Notes: generated from the sequence alone by a model not told the origin. Shown: positions 37,584 to 46,806, counted from the stretch's first letter. The stretch: 64,000 nt of DNA from Maribacter arenosus (GCF_014610845.1 NZ_JABTCG010000001.1:992001-1056000); one strand, 5' to 3'. Translations and numbers: made by a program.

Positions 37584-37964
37584 ATAAGGCTGAGTGCATA
37601 GCCTTCGCAACCATCATGGGCGAAATAAATCAATTCCCCTTTTTTTAATTTTCACGAACACCCAATTACCTTACTCAAATAGAGGTTTTAACGTATTGGA
37701 AGAATAGTCCCAATCCAGATATTCTTGATCATGATACCCTTAAAAGCTCGGTAAGGCCAGAAGGATTTTCAAGTTCATAGGAATGATTTGATATGCCCAT
37801 AAGCCAAAAGTGTTAAATCGCCGTATTAAGATAGATGAACACCCCATACATAAAACTTTAACTCTATTTAACGACTCCTACCCCGGTTATTCACTTGGTG
37901 TTAACAAATTACATTTTCTAACGCCATAAATAATCGTATTTTTAACCCCTAACTTACGATGATT
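37584..37964. other. Intergenic gap before parA, no gene recognised
   Basis: About 380 bases without an open frame of note. A short hairpin (AAGGCT/AGCCTT, 37586-37605) follows the ftsB-like gene, and a near -7 box TATTTTTA lies at 37937-37944 before parA. I looked for remnants of mutase genes here, because in other flavobacteria mutAB often follow this gene pair, and found none that I could support. Confidence 0.4.
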
Positions 37965-38738
37965 ATGGGCAAGATAATTGCTATAGCAAATCAGAAAGGT
38001 GGTGTAGGTAAAACTACCACTACCGTAAACCTAGCTGCCTCACTGGGTGTTCTGGAGAAAAAAGTATTACTCATTGATGCTGATCCCCAGGCCAATGCGA
38101 CCTCAGGATTGGGAATCGATGTTGAAGCAGTGGAAATAGGAACCTATCAATTATTAGAACATACCAAAACTGCGAAGGAAACTATAATACCCACAGATTC
38201 CCCAAATTTGGATTTGATCCCTTCACACATCGACCTTGTAGCCATTGAAATAGAATTGGTAGACAAGGATGAACGGGAATATATGATGAAAAAGGCCATT
38301 TCCGAACTCAAAAACGATTATGATTATATTCTTATCGATTGTGCCCCATCGTTGGGCCTATTGACATTAAATGCATTGACCGCTGCCGATTCGGTAATAA
38401 TTCCGATCCAATGCGAATATTTTGCTTTGGAGGGATTAGGCAAACTGTTGAATACCATTAAGAGTGTACAGAAAATACATAACCCCGATTTGGATATCGA
38501 GGGACTTTTATTGACGATGTTCGATTCCAGGCTTCGACTTTCGAATCAAGTTGTAGAAGAGGTACGCAAACATTTTTCAGAGATGGTCTTTGACACCATT
38601 ATCCAACGTAATGTGCGGTTGAGCGAAGCGCCCAGTTATGGCGAAAGCATTATTAAATACGACGCAAGTAGTAAGGGAGCCATCAATTACTTGAATATGG
38701 CGAATGAATTATTGAAAAAAAACAAGGAAACTGTTTAA
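37965..38738 (+). CDS. parA: Chromosome-partitioning ATPase ParA (Soj)
   Basis: A 257-residue ParA ATPase from the ATG at 37965; an ATG two codons upstream is also possible. The deviant Walker A motif KGGVGKTT is at 11-18, LLIDADPQANAT forms the second Asp motif and LIDCAPSLGLLTLNAL the Walker B region. It lacks an N-terminal DNA-binding domain, so it is the chromosomal type. It works with ParB, whose gene starts directly after its stop, to separate replication origins. Confidence 0.95.
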   Translation: MGKIIAIANQKGGVGKTTTTVNLAASLGVLEKKVLLIDADPQANATSGLGIDVEAVEIGTYQLLEHTKTAKETIIPTDSPNLDLIPSHIDLVAIEIELVDKDEREYMMKKAISELKNDYDYILIDCAPSLGLLTLNALTAADSVIIPIQCEYFALEGLGKLLNTIKSVQKIHNPDLDIEGLLLTMFDSRLRLSNQVVEEVRKHFSEMVFDTIIQRNVRLSEAPSYGESIIKYDASSKGAINYLNMANELLKKNKETV

Positions 38739-39641
38739 ATGGCGAAGGCAACAAAAAAACAGGCATTGGGCCGAGGACTTTCCGCCCTATTGAAAGACCC
38801 GGAAAATGATATAAGATCCGCCTCGGATAAGAATGCCGATAAGGTAGTTGGCAATATAGTGGAACTCGATATTACCGCTATTGAGGTCAATCCGTTTCAA
38901 CCGAGATCCAGTTTTAACAACGAAGCCCTAGAGGAGCTGGCTTCCTCTATTCGTGAACTAGGTGTTATACAACCCATCACTGTTCGAAAACTTGATTTCA
39001 ACAAGTATCAATTGGTCTCCGGAGAAAGGCGGTATAGGGCATCTAAGTTGATCGGACTCGAGACCATACCCTCATACATACGTATTGCCAATGATCAGGA
39101 ATCCCTAGAAATGGCCTTGGTCGAAAATATTCAAAGACAGGATTTAGATCCCATTGAGATTGCCTTGTCGTATCAACGATTGATAGACGAAATTCAATTG
39201 ACTCAAGAAAAATTAAGTGAACGTGTGGGTAAAAAAAGGTCAACAATTACCAATTATATGCGTCTTTTGCGACTAGACCCCATTATTCAAACCGGTATTC
39301 GTGATGGATTTATGACTATGGGTCACGGTAGGGCATTGGTCAATATCGAAAAAAAGGCCGATCAAATTGCACTCTATGAAAGAGTAATCGGGAAAAATTT
39401 ATCAGTTCGCGACACAGAGCTAGCCGTAAGGAACTATCATAAAGAACGTGACTCCACTAAAGGAATTGTAAAAAGTGAATCCCCAACGGTGTTCACAAAA
39501 AAAGCTTCAGGTGAGCTTGGTGACCACTTGGGTGCAAAAGTGACTATAAGTGCTGCGGAAAGTGGTAAAGGAAAGATTACGATTCCATTTCATTCAGAAG
39601 AAGAATTCCAACGTATTAAAAAATTAATCGTAGGTGAATAA
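38739..39641 (+). CDS. parB: Chromosome-partitioning protein ParB
   Basis: A 300-residue ParB/Spo0J protein. It starts with ALGRGLSALL, has the CTP-binding boxes with NPFQPR and GERRYRA (95-101), a helix-turn-helix around SERVGKKRSTITNYMRLL, and a C-terminal dimer domain ending FQRIKKLIVGE. It binds parS sites and slides as a CTP clamp. The gene starts on the base after the parA stop. No parS-like site was found by eye in the window. Confidence 0.95.
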   Translation: MAKATKKQALGRGLSALLKDPENDIRSASDKNADKVVGNIVELDITAIEVNPFQPRSSFNNEALEELASSIRELGVIQPITVRKLDFNKYQLVSGERRYRASKLIGLETIPSYIRIANDQESLEMALVENIQRQDLDPIEIALSYQRLIDEIQLTQEKLSERVGKKRSTITNYMRLLRLDPIIQTGIRDGFMTMGHGRALVNIEKKADQIALYERVIGKNLSVRDTELAVRNYHKERDSTKGIVKSESPTVFTKKASGELGDHLGAKVTISAAESGKGKITIPFHSEEEFQRIKKLIVGE

Positions 39642-40272
39642 CTTCCTCATCACTTTATTATTCTTAATATTTACGATCCTGCCATCCTCAGCCCAGGAAA
39701 ATGATTCCATACCAATGCCAAAGGATTCTTTAGCCATGGATTTAAAGGAGAATGGTATTGTGGTACAAGAGGTCGTGGCAAAGAATGAAAAGTCCATTAA
39801 TCCGCTGGCACCGAGCAAGGCCGCATTTTATTCAGCTGTTTTACCTGGATTGGGTCAAGTCTATAACAAACGCTATTGGAAAGTGCCTATTGTATATGCC
39901 GTCATCGGGACAGGAGTCTACACATACACCTATAATGATGACCTTTATGATCGTTTTAGGACGGCTTTCAAAAGCAGAAAGGCGGGGTTCACCAATGACG
40001 AGTTTTATGACCCTGATAATAATTTACCCACACCCCATTTTGAGCTTGACAAATTAGAGAATCAACAGGAGCGATTTCAACGAGATCGGGATCTCGCATT
40101 GGTCCTTACAATAGCTATGTATGTACTTAATATTATTGATGCCAATGTCGATTCACATTTGAAACAGTTTAATATCAATGAGGATTTAAGTTTGGATGCA
40201 CGCCCTTATTTAGATTTAGATCCTATTACCAATAATCCCAATTATGGGTTCGCATTTATCATAAAATTCTAA
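39634..40272 (+). CDS. DUF5683 membrane-associated exported protein
   Basis: A 212-residue protein starting with GTG inside the end of parB (8-base overlap). It has a signal peptide (FLITLLFLIFTILPSSAQ) and a DUF5683 core with AFYSAVLPGLGQVYNKRYWKVP, two further hydrophobic segments and a C-terminal NPNYGFAFIIKF that resembles an outer-membrane beta strand ending in Phe. The function is unknown. Its place between parB and dapB is a common flavobacterial arrangement. Confidence 0.85.
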   Translation: MNNFLITLLFLIFTILPSSAQENDSIPMPKDSLAMDLKENGIVVQEVVAKNEKSINPLAPSKAAFYSAVLPGLGQVYNKRYWKVPIVYAVIGTGVYTYTYNDDLYDRFRTAFKSRKAGFTNDEFYDPDNNLPTPHFELDKLENQQERFQRDRDLALVLTIAMYVLNIIDANVDSHLKQFNINEDLSLDARPYLDLDPITNNPNYGFAFIIKF

Positions 40273-40276
40273 AATC

Positions 40277-40978
40277 ATGAAGGTAGCTTTATTCGGATAT
40301 GGGAAAATGGGCAAGATGATCGAACAAATTGCCGTACAAAGAGGGCACCAGATTATAGCAAAAATCGATGTGGGTACTACTGAAATAGATTTTACCGAAA
40401 TGGATGTTGCCATAGATTTCAGTATGCCCAGTGCTGCTTACGGCAATATTAAACAATGTATAACCCATAATGTTCCGATTATTTCGGGCACCACGGGCTG
40501 GTTAAAGGATTATGACAATGCCGTAACGCTGTGTAACGAAAAAAAAGGAGCTTTCATCTATGCCTCCAATTATAGTTTGGGGGTGAATATCTTTTTTGAA
40601 ATGAATGCCTATTTGGCCAAAATGATGCAACATTTAGATCAATATAAAATCCGATTGGAAGAAATACACCATACGCAAAAACTCGATGCACCCAGTGGTA
40701 CTGCCATTACCCTGGCGGAAGGAATACTGGCAAACTCGAAGTATAAGAATTGGAGTCTTGATACAGGAGAAAAAGATGAAATTGTCATTACTTCCAAAAG
40801 GATCGATGATGTGCCAGGAACACATATTGTTGAATATAATTGTGCAGTAGACAGTATTGAGATTAAACATACCGCACACAATCGTGAGGGATTTGCACTA
40901 GGTGCTGTAATTGCCGCTGAGTGGATCATTGGCAAAACGGGGGTATTCACGATGCGCGACGTGTTAAACCTTGGTTAA
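40277..40978 (+). CDS. dapB: 4-hydroxy-tetrahydrodipicolinate reductase
   Basis: A 233-residue NAD(P)H-dependent reductase of lysine and diaminopimelate synthesis. It has the Rossmann loop ALFGYGKMGKMIE at 4-16, the GTTGW segment, YASNYSLGVNIFFE, the catalytic EIHHTQKLDAPSGTA region with the His pair and the Lys, and HNREGFALGA near the end. It is 4 bases after the DUF5683 gene and probably in the same operon as parAB. Confidence 0.95.
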   Translation: MKVALFGYGKMGKMIEQIAVQRGHQIIAKIDVGTTEIDFTEMDVAIDFSMPSAAYGNIKQCITHNVPIISGTTGWLKDYDNAVTLCNEKKGAFIYASNYSLGVNIFFEMNAYLAKMMQHLDQYKIRLEEIHHTQKLDAPSGTAITLAEGILANSKYKNWSLDTGEKDEIVITSKRIDDVPGTHIVEYNCAVDSIEIKHTAHNREGFALGAVIAAEWIIGKTGVFTMRDVLNLG

Positions 40979-41005
40979 TTAAAAAAATAAAAGTAAACAA
41001 CGAAT

Positions 41006-42748
41006 ATGAACGGTACCCAGTGGATTATTTTCATCTTGATCATTCAGGTCATACATTTCCTAGGAACTTGGAAATTATATGTAAAAGCAGGTAGAAAAGC
41101 TTGGGAGGCTGCTATTCCAATTTATAATGGCATCGTTTTGATGCAGATCATAAAACGACCCAAATGGTGGGTTATACTGCTTTTTATTCCTATTATCAAC
41201 CTAATGATGTTCCCGGTTGTTTGGGTAGAGACCATTCGAAGTTTTGGAAGGAAGAGTCTTATGGAATCTTGGTTGGTCGTACTCACCCTTGGTTTTTATA
41301 TCTATTATGTTAACTATTCCTTGGATGTCGAATATATCGAAGATCGAAGTTTACACCCTACTACGGCTTTAGGGGAATGGGTAAGTTCCATTGTATTTGC
41401 TGTGGTTGCGGCCACCTTGGTGCATACGTATTTTATTCAACCCTATGTCATTCCAACCGGATCTCTGGAAAAAACCCTTCGGGTCGGTGATTTTTTGTTT
41501 GTAAGCAAATTTCATTATGGGGCACGGGTCCCGATAACGACCATTGCTGCCCCTATGGTGCATGATACCTTACCTGGATTGGGAACACGTTCCTATGTAG
41601 CCGATGTAGATCCCAGTACCTATAAGACTTCACTGCTGAATAAAACGCACCTGCCGTATATGAGATTGCCCGGAGTCACCAAGATAGATCGAAACGACAT
41701 TGTGGTCTTTAGTTGGCCTGCAGATACCGTATACCGGTTTTTCAAAAAAGAAAGAGGGGTAAAAAAACCTATTGATAAAAAATCGAATTATGTGAAGCGC
41801 TGTGTTGGAATTCCTGGTGATTCATTGGCCGTAATCGATGGTTATGTTTATATAAATGGGAAGCAGACGGTTTTACCGGATAGGGCAAAACCCCAATATG
41901 ATTATATGGCTTATTCACAACAAGGAGTTTCGTCTAAACTATTGAAAGAGCTAGGGGTCACCGATTTCAACCGTATTTTTATCACTTCCCAGCTCAACCA
42001 AAGCCAGTTGAACATGATAATGCCCTATTTATTAGGGAGCAGACGGGGAGAATCTGGCAATATTGAGCTTATTACCAATCATTTGGGAATACCTACCAAA
42101 GTAATTCGAAGTGCGGGATTATCGCTGAAGGAACAAACAGATCGTCAGCGTTTATTGACCATTACAGAGAATTTAGCTGCCAAATTAAAAAACCGCACCG
42201 GAATCGATTCCATCATTAAAATTTTGGAACCCAAGGGCAAACCGGGTTATAATATCTTTCCCCAGGATAATAGATATGCATGGAACAACGATAATTTCGG
42301 TCCTATTTATCTTCCTGAAAAAGGTAAGACCGTAGCGTTGGATATTGATGTGTTACCCCTTTATAAAAAGATTATAAAGGATTATGAAGGTAATTCCCTA
42401 TCTGTGAACGGTAGCCAAATACGAATCAATGACCAAGTCACCGACACCTATACATTCAAGCAAGACTATTATTGGATGATGGGTGATAACCGTGATCATT
42501 CCGAAGATAGCAGAACATGGGGTTATGTACCCGAAGATCATGTCGTGGGCACACCAATATTTATATGGATGAGCATCGAAAATTTCACAAATGGTTGGCG
42601 CAACTGGAGCTTTCGCTGGGAACGTTTTTTTACCACGGTCAATGGCTCAGGCGAACCGGTTTCCTATTTCAAATATTTTTTGATGACCCTTGCGGGTTGG
42701 TTTATTTTTGATTTTATCAGAAAACGTAGAAAGAAGGCTAAAGGTTGA
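41006..42748 (+). CDS. lepB: Signal peptidase I with N-terminal membrane domain and large insertion
   Basis: A 580-residue signal peptidase I. The first 115 residues form a three-segment membrane region of the DUF5684 type, followed by another membrane segment. The catalytic Ser 153 lies in PTGSLEKTL and Lys 264 in NYVKRCVGIPGD; MGDNRDHSEDSRTWGYVPEDHVVG is the last conserved box. About 180 residues separate the Lys region from this box, far more than in E. coli LepB (324 residues in total), a feature seen in Bacteroidetes. It removes signal peptides of exported proteins. Confidence 0.95.
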   Translation: MNGTQWIIFILIIQVIHFLGTWKLYVKAGRKAWEAAIPIYNGIVLMQIIKRPKWWVILLFIPIINLMMFPVVWVETIRSFGRKSLMESWLVVLTLGFYIYYVNYSLDVEYIEDRSLHPTTALGEWVSSIVFAVVAATLVHTYFIQPYVIPTGSLEKTLRVGDFLFVSKFHYGARVPITTIAAPMVHDTLPGLGTRSYVADVDPSTYKTSLLNKTHLPYMRLPGVTKIDRNDIVVFSWPADTVYRFFKKERGVKKPIDKKSNYVKRCVGIPGDSLAVIDGYVYINGKQTVLPDRAKPQYDYMAYSQQGVSSKLLKELGVTDFNRIFITSQLNQSQLNMIMPYLLGSRRGESGNIELITNHLGIPTKVIRSAGLSLKEQTDRQRLLTITENLAAKLKNRTGIDSIIKILEPKGKPGYNIFPQDNRYAWNNDNFGPIYLPEKGKTVALDIDVLPLYKKIIKDYEGNSLSVNGSQIRINDQVTDTYTFKQDYYWMMGDNRDHSEDSRTWGYVPEDHVVGTPIFIWMSIENFTNGWRNWSFRWERFFTTVNGSGEPVSYFKYFLMTLAGWFIFDFIRKRRKKAKG

Positions 42749-42762
42749 TTCGTGTTTTGTGG

Positions 42763-43205
42763 ATTTGTTGATAAACATTTGGAATTTATATATTGAAAAC
42801 AAATTAACAAATTACCCAAGCAACAAGTAAAGGAACAGATATATATGTACACTTATTCTTTTGAAAAATTGGAGGTTTGGAACGAAGCCAAAGAATTTAC
42901 AAAAACAGTATACCTATTAACTTCCAAATTCCCCGATAACGAAAAGTTTGGGCTGACTTCTCAAATTAGAAGGGCATCTGTTTCCATATGTTCGAATATT
43001 GCTGAAGGATCAGCTAGAAAAACAGATAAGGACAAGGCATTCTTTACAACAATTGCTTTTAGTTCAGCAGTAGAAGTATTAAATCAACTCATCATATGCA
43101 AAGACTTACAATTTTTAAATGGTGAAGACTATGACAAATGTAGACTCCAAATTGAAAGTATCACCAATAAACTAAATGCGTTACGAAACTACCAAATCAA
43201 CAAAT
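42763..43205. mobile_element. Putative small element: four-helix-bundle gene bounded by a 10-bp inverted repeat
   Basis: ATTTGTTGAT (42763-42772) and its perfect inverse ATCAACAAAT (43196-43205) bracket the S23-like gene almost exactly; ATTCGT also recurs just outside both ends in inverse orientation. The unit lies between lepB and the WbqC gene, which are usually direct neighbours in related genomes. No transposase is present and no target duplication was recognised. Confidence 0.35.
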
Positions 43206-43207
43206 AA
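42845..43207 (+). CDS. Four-helix-bundle protein (S23 intervening-sequence / Avd-like)
   Basis: A 120-residue helical protein beginning YSFEKLEVWNEAKEFTKTVY and containing the family core GLTSQIRRASVSICSNIAEGS. Members are encoded in 23S rRNA intervening sequences, as Avd accessory proteins of diversity-generating retroelements, and very often as orphan genes in Bacteroidetes. Its natural role is unknown; the basic bundle of the family binds nucleic acid. No reverse transcriptase or variable repeat is nearby. It is AT-richer than its neighbours and lies within an inverted repeat. Confidence 0.88.
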   Translation: MYTYSFEKLEVWNEAKEFTKTVYLLTSKFPDNEKFGLTSQIRRASVSICSNIAEGSARKTDKDKAFFTTIAFSSAVEVLNQLIICKDLQFLNGEDYDKCRLQIESITNKLNALRNYQINK

Positions 43208-43233
43208 CCGATTCAACGAATTCTCAATACATA

Positions 43234-43869
43234 GTGAAAACCCTTCTGCATCCAACATACTTCCCAAATATAGTAACAACTGCCCTAATGGTACAAAAAG
43301 ATGTGATATGGGAAGTCGAGGATAATTACCAGAAACAGACCTATAGAAATCGCTGTGTTATATGTACGGATACCGGTCGACATTTTCTAAGTATCCCCAT
43401 CAAACATGTAGGGGGCGATCAGGGAAGGCAGAAATATAAGGAGGTAAAGCTGGATAACGATTACCCATGGCAACGACAACATTGGAGAACTTTGCAAACG
43501 GCCTATCGTACATCGCCATTTTTCGAGTACTACGAAGATGATATTGCCATTTTATATAAGCAACCATATGATTTATTAATGGATTTTAATTTTGAGACTT
43601 TACGGGTGATCAGTGAATGTCTACAAATAGAACTACCAAAAACAAGGACCACCCTTTATCGGAAGGAGGTGCCCAAAGCCATGTTGGATGCTCGATTTTT
43701 AGTCCGGTGCAAAAACGAACAGGAATTTGTTCAGGAAGAATATGTGCAAGTGTTTGGCGATAGGCATGGATTCATAAATAACACAAGTATTTTGGATCTC
43801 TTGTTCAACGAAGGAACCAATGCGTTATCGTATTTAAACAATTTTAACCTCAACTTTCTGAATGCTTAG
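43234..43869 (+). CDS. WbqC family protein
   Basis: A 211-residue protein with the WbqC-like start TLLHPTYFPNIVTTALMVQ and the RNRCVICTDTGRHFLSIPI core. It begins with GTG at 43234. Some family members sit in O-antigen clusters and are thought to act on aminosugar precursors, but the activity is unproven and the present copy is in a housekeeping context after lepB. It overlaps the DUF6122 gene by 8 bases. Confidence 0.85.
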   Translation: MKTLLHPTYFPNIVTTALMVQKDVIWEVEDNYQKQTYRNRCVICTDTGRHFLSIPIKHVGGDQGRQKYKEVKLDNDYPWQRQHWRTLQTAYRTSPFFEYYEDDIAILYKQPYDLLMDFNFETLRVISECLQIELPKTRTTLYRKEVPKAMLDARFLVRCKNEQEFVQEEYVQVFGDRHGFINNTSILDLLFNEGTNALSYLNNFNLNFLNA

Positions 43870-44185
43870 GTTTTTACTACACTATGGCATTCATTTTTTG
43901 GTGCCCATTTTTATTGCCTTCTACTTCTTCAAAGGACAAGGGTTTAAAATAGCTGTGTTACTCTTATTGGGTATCTTGATCGATATTGACCACATTTGGG
44001 CCAATCCTATTTTTGATCCCAACAGATGTAGTATAGGGTTTCATCCTTTACATAGCTACTGGGCAATTCTGTTATACACCCTATTCCTGTTCTTTAGTAA
44101 AACCCGGATCTTAGGCCTAGCGCTGATGATTCATATATTCGCCGATACGGTAGATTGCCTAATGCTACTCCTTCAATCGGAATGA
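43862..44185 (+). CDS. DUF6122 family integral membrane protein
   Basis: A 107-residue protein with about three hydrophobic segments and conserved polar motifs GILIDIDHIWANPIFDP, GFHPLHSYW and IHIFADTVDC. The His and Asp residues in membrane-near positions resemble metal-dependent hydrolases of the YdjM/DUF457 type, but no activity is known. It overlaps WbqC at the start and overlaps the end of the convergent EEP gene by 21 bases. Confidence 0.85.
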   Translation: MLRFLLHYGIHFLVPIFIAFYFFKGQGFKIAVLLLLGILIDIDHIWANPIFDPNRCSIGFHPLHSYWAILLYTLFLFFSKTRILGLALMIHIFADTVDCLMLLLQSE

Positions 44186-45205
44186 AGCCATCACGGGCCT
44201 GTGGTCGGACATACGCACATTGAAATTTTTATGGGACATTATTTCTAACTCCGGATCTGCCAAAATATAATCGATACGAAAAGGTAAAAACTTAAAATCG
44301 TACGTACTCCCTAAACCAAAACCCTTTTCTTGGAAAGAGTCCTTCATATCACCTTTTATGGTATGGTATACACTGGAAAATTGGGTGTTGTTAAAATCCC
44401 CACAGATAATTTTACTATAGGATACCTTGTTGGCATGGTCTTTCACCAAATTCGCCTGCTGCTGTTGTTTTTGAATCGTTTTACCTAATCGTCTAAACAA
44501 ATTTTGCGGTTGTTCTCTTTTAAAAGAACCTGCCCTGACTACTAGTGATTGTAAATGAAGATTATAAATTCTAATCGTATCTCTTTTTATTATAATATCT
44601 GCATATAATGCATTGTTGCCACTATTTGGAAAATTCAAAGATCCTGTTTCGACTATTTTATAATTGGAAAATATGGCTTGCCTGCTTTTACCGCTATAAA
44701 ATGGAGTTTGGTATTTATACGGATAATGTCCCAGTTCATCATCCATGGTTATACTATATTCTTGAATACAAACAATATCAGGGTTTTCCAAAGCTATAAA
44801 ACCCGTTATTTCATCGCTATAAGTAGGATTTCTCGACCATCTAACTCCCCTAGCACTATGTGAATTATAGGTCATTATACTAATTTCCCCATCGGCAATT
44901 GGATTATCAGAATAGTTGAATTTCAATAATTTACCCTGTGTGAAATATGCTAGTATTAGAACTGAAAGGGACAACAACACGTGTTTCTTCCTTTTGAATA
45001 TCCAAAACAAAACGAACACTGAATTCGCCAACACCAAATATGGCCCTATTAAACTTATAGGTGACCAAAACGAAATTATGGGCCACTTAATATAAGGGCT
45101 AATACAAGTAAGTAGAAGCAAAAATGCAAAAAGCACATTAAGTAGAAATACCAATTTATTGAATGTACCCGGCCGTTTCCCCAAATCAATCTTCTTTACC
45201 GGCAT
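44165..45205 (-). CDS. Membrane-anchored endonuclease/exonuclease/phosphatase family protein
   Basis: A 346-residue protein from the ATG at 45205 (MPVKKIDLGKRP). Three hydrophobic segments fill the first 95 residues, and an EEP domain follows with MTYNSHSARG, CIQEY (metal Glu), HLQSL, CGDFNNT (Asp and Asn) and the final MSDHRPV (Asp-His). Such enzymes hydrolyse phosphodiesters of nucleic acids, lipids or inositol phosphates; the substrate cannot be told. It overlaps the upstream rhomboid gene by 20 bases and ends the mutL operon. Confidence 0.87.
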   Translation of the reverse strand: MPVKKIDLGKRPGTFNKLVFLLNVLFAFLLLLTCISPYIKWPIISFWSPISLIGPYLVLANSVFVLFWIFKRKKHVLLSLSVLILAYFTQGKLLKFNYSDNPIADGEISIMTYNSHSARGVRWSRNPTYSDEITGFIALENPDIVCIQEYSITMDDELGHYPYKYQTPFYSGKSRQAIFSNYKIVETGSLNFPNSGNNALYADIIIKRDTIRIYNLHLQSLVVRAGSFKREQPQNLFRRLGKTIQKQQQQANLVKDHANKVSYSKIICGDFNNTQFSSVYHTIKGDMKDSFQEKGFGLGSTYDFKFLPFRIDYILADPELEIMSHKNFNVRMSDHRPVMASFRLKE

Positions 45206-46061
45206 TGAACAAAAAATCCTTTTCTTCTTTGGAAAGGCTTTCATAACCCGATTTACTGATTTTGTCCAGAATGGTATCTATTTTTCGTTGTCGGCTTTCC
45301 TTCTTGTAATCCATATTGGTTGTTGTCGTACGCTTCTTTTTACGATAGACCGTTTTCATAGGCGCTTTTTTCTCCGTTTTTTTAAAGAGATTTGCTATAC
45401 TGTCCACCATTCTTGAAAAACCTTCACCGATATCCTTTCCGTTCAACAATTGTCGCGCATAAATGTACCCCAACAAAGCACCTCCCAAATGGGCAAAATT
45501 TCCACCAGGGTTGACACCCATCGAAAGTTGTACTAAATCCAAAACAACGATAAACGCACCCAAATACCACAATTTAATATTGAAAAAAATCAATCTAACC
45601 TCTTGGTTGGGGATATAGGCACAGATAAAGATCAATACGGCCCTTACCCCGGCCGATGCCCCGATCAAGGCGGCATTGACCTCGAAGAATGCCGGAAAGA
45701 CATTATAACTCACCATAAAGAACAGTCCTCCCAGAATGACCCCAAGAAAATAGACATTCAAAAAACGCCTTCCATTGAACAGATTCAGAAAAATACGACC
45801 GACATAGTAAAGCACCAACATGTTCCAAAAGATATGGCCCAGGCCTCCGTGAAAAAACGAATAGGTGACAAGAGACCATGGTTGCATCAAGAAATCAAAA
45901 AAGTCTTTTGGCAACTGAAACCATCGAACCAGGATGTCGGGATCCATACGGAACAAAAGTGTAATCATTCCGTTAACTATGAAAACCAGGACATTAATGG
46001 CGATAAGCTTGTCAGCTATCGACAACCGTGCAATTTGATATTTTAAGTTTCCTTTGTCCAT
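45186..46061 (-). CDS. Rhomboid-family intramembrane serine protease (first of two)
   Basis: A 291-residue polytopic membrane protein with six or so hydrophobic segments. The catalytic pair is Ser 136 in IGASAGVR and His 191 in NFAHLGGALLGY; the HGGLGHIFWNML motif at 71-82 supplies the oxyanion His and Asn. A basic, non-membrane C-terminal tail of about 75 residues is longer than in typical rhomboids. It starts 1 base after a second rhomboid gene. Substrates are unknown. Confidence 0.92.
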   Translation of the reverse strand: MDKGNLKYQIARLSIADKLIAINVLVFIVNGMITLLFRMDPDILVRWFQLPKDFFDFLMQPWSLVTYSFFHGGLGHIFWNMLVLYYVGRIFLNLFNGRRFLNVYFLGVILGGLFFMVSYNVFPAFFEVNAALIGASAGVRAVLIFICAYIPNQEVRLIFFNIKLWYLGAFIVVLDLVQLSMGVNPGGNFAHLGGALLGYIYARQLLNGKDIGEGFSRMVDSIANLFKKTEKKAPMKTVYRKKKRTTTTNMDYKKESRQRKIDTILDKISKSGYESLSKEEKDFLFNAGKED

Positions 46062-46062
46062 T

Positions 46063-46806
46063 TTAATTCCAACGGTTTTTATTGAATTGGTTTTTCTTCC
46101 AATACCACATCATTATAAAACCGGCAACGGCTCCCCCGACATGGGCAAAATGGGCTATTCCTTGGCCAAATATACCATACCCGGTTACCCCTGAGAATAA
46201 ATCCAAGCCGATTAATACCGGAATGAAAAATTTTGCTTTGATGGGAATGGGTAAGAAAATAAGGAAAAGTTCACTATTCGGATACGACATCCCAAAGGCG
46301 ACCAGCACGCCGTAAATTGCACCGGAGGCGCCCACTGCCGGCGTATTATAAGCACTTAAAAAGTTATCTATGGTGCTTTTTGAGGCGATATCATACCAGG
46401 CAGGACTGTATTGGCCTCCGGCAATAATTTCCATAACCTGGCTTTTGGCAATTCCCGAATTTACCAATGCCTCCAGCCCTTCATTAAAATAGTAATAGTT
46501 CACCCCTGTATGGATCAGTGCTGCCCCAAGGCCTGCCGAAAAGTAAAAAAACAAAAATTTATTCCTACCCCACATCCGTTCCAAAGGCGTTCCAAAGGCC
46601 CATAGGGCGTACATATTGAAACCGATATGTGCCAATCCACCATGCATGAACATATGGGAAACCATTTGCCATAATCCAAAATTTTCATTTTTTGGAAACC
46701 AAAGTGAAAACCATTCATACATTTGCTCACCGTATAGTGAGGTAGCTACGAAAAAAAGTACATTTAAAATCAATAAATGCTTAATAGCATCAGTCATCCT
46801 GCCCAT
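46063..46806 (-). CDS. Rhomboid-family intramembrane serine protease (second of two)
   Basis: A 247-residue rhomboid. Ser 161 in VGASGAIYG and His 222 in HFAHVGGAVAGF are the catalytic residues; MHGGLAHIGFNMYAL at 54-68 has the His-Asn motif. A loop of about 50 residues (105-155) sits between the second and third conserved segments. The gene follows mutL without a gap. It differs clearly from the neighbouring copy, so the pair is not a recent duplication. Confidence 0.92.
   Translation of the reverse strand: MGRMTDAIKHLLILNVLFFVATSLYGEQMYEWFSLWFPKNENFGLWQMVSHMFMHGGLAHIGFNMYALWAFGTPLERMWGRNKFLFFYFSAGLGAALIHTGVNYYYFNEGLEALVNSGIAKSQVMEIIAGGQYSPAWYDIASKSTIDNFLSAYNTPAVGASGAIYGVLVAFGMSYPNSELFLIFLPIPIKAKFFIPVLIGLDLFSGVTGYGIFGQGIAHFAHVGGAVAGFIMMWYWKKNQFNKNRWN

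Noticed and set aside
37584-40272. Search for parS sites around parAB
   Set aside because: No TTTCACGTGAAA-like palindrome was found by eye; CACGTG occurs elsewhere (for example near 1625 and 59512) without the required flanks.
42845-43207. Diversity-generating retroelement, suggested by the Avd-like protein
   Set aside because: No reverse transcriptase, template repeat or variable repeat was seen nearby; orphan four-helix-bundle genes are common in this phylum.
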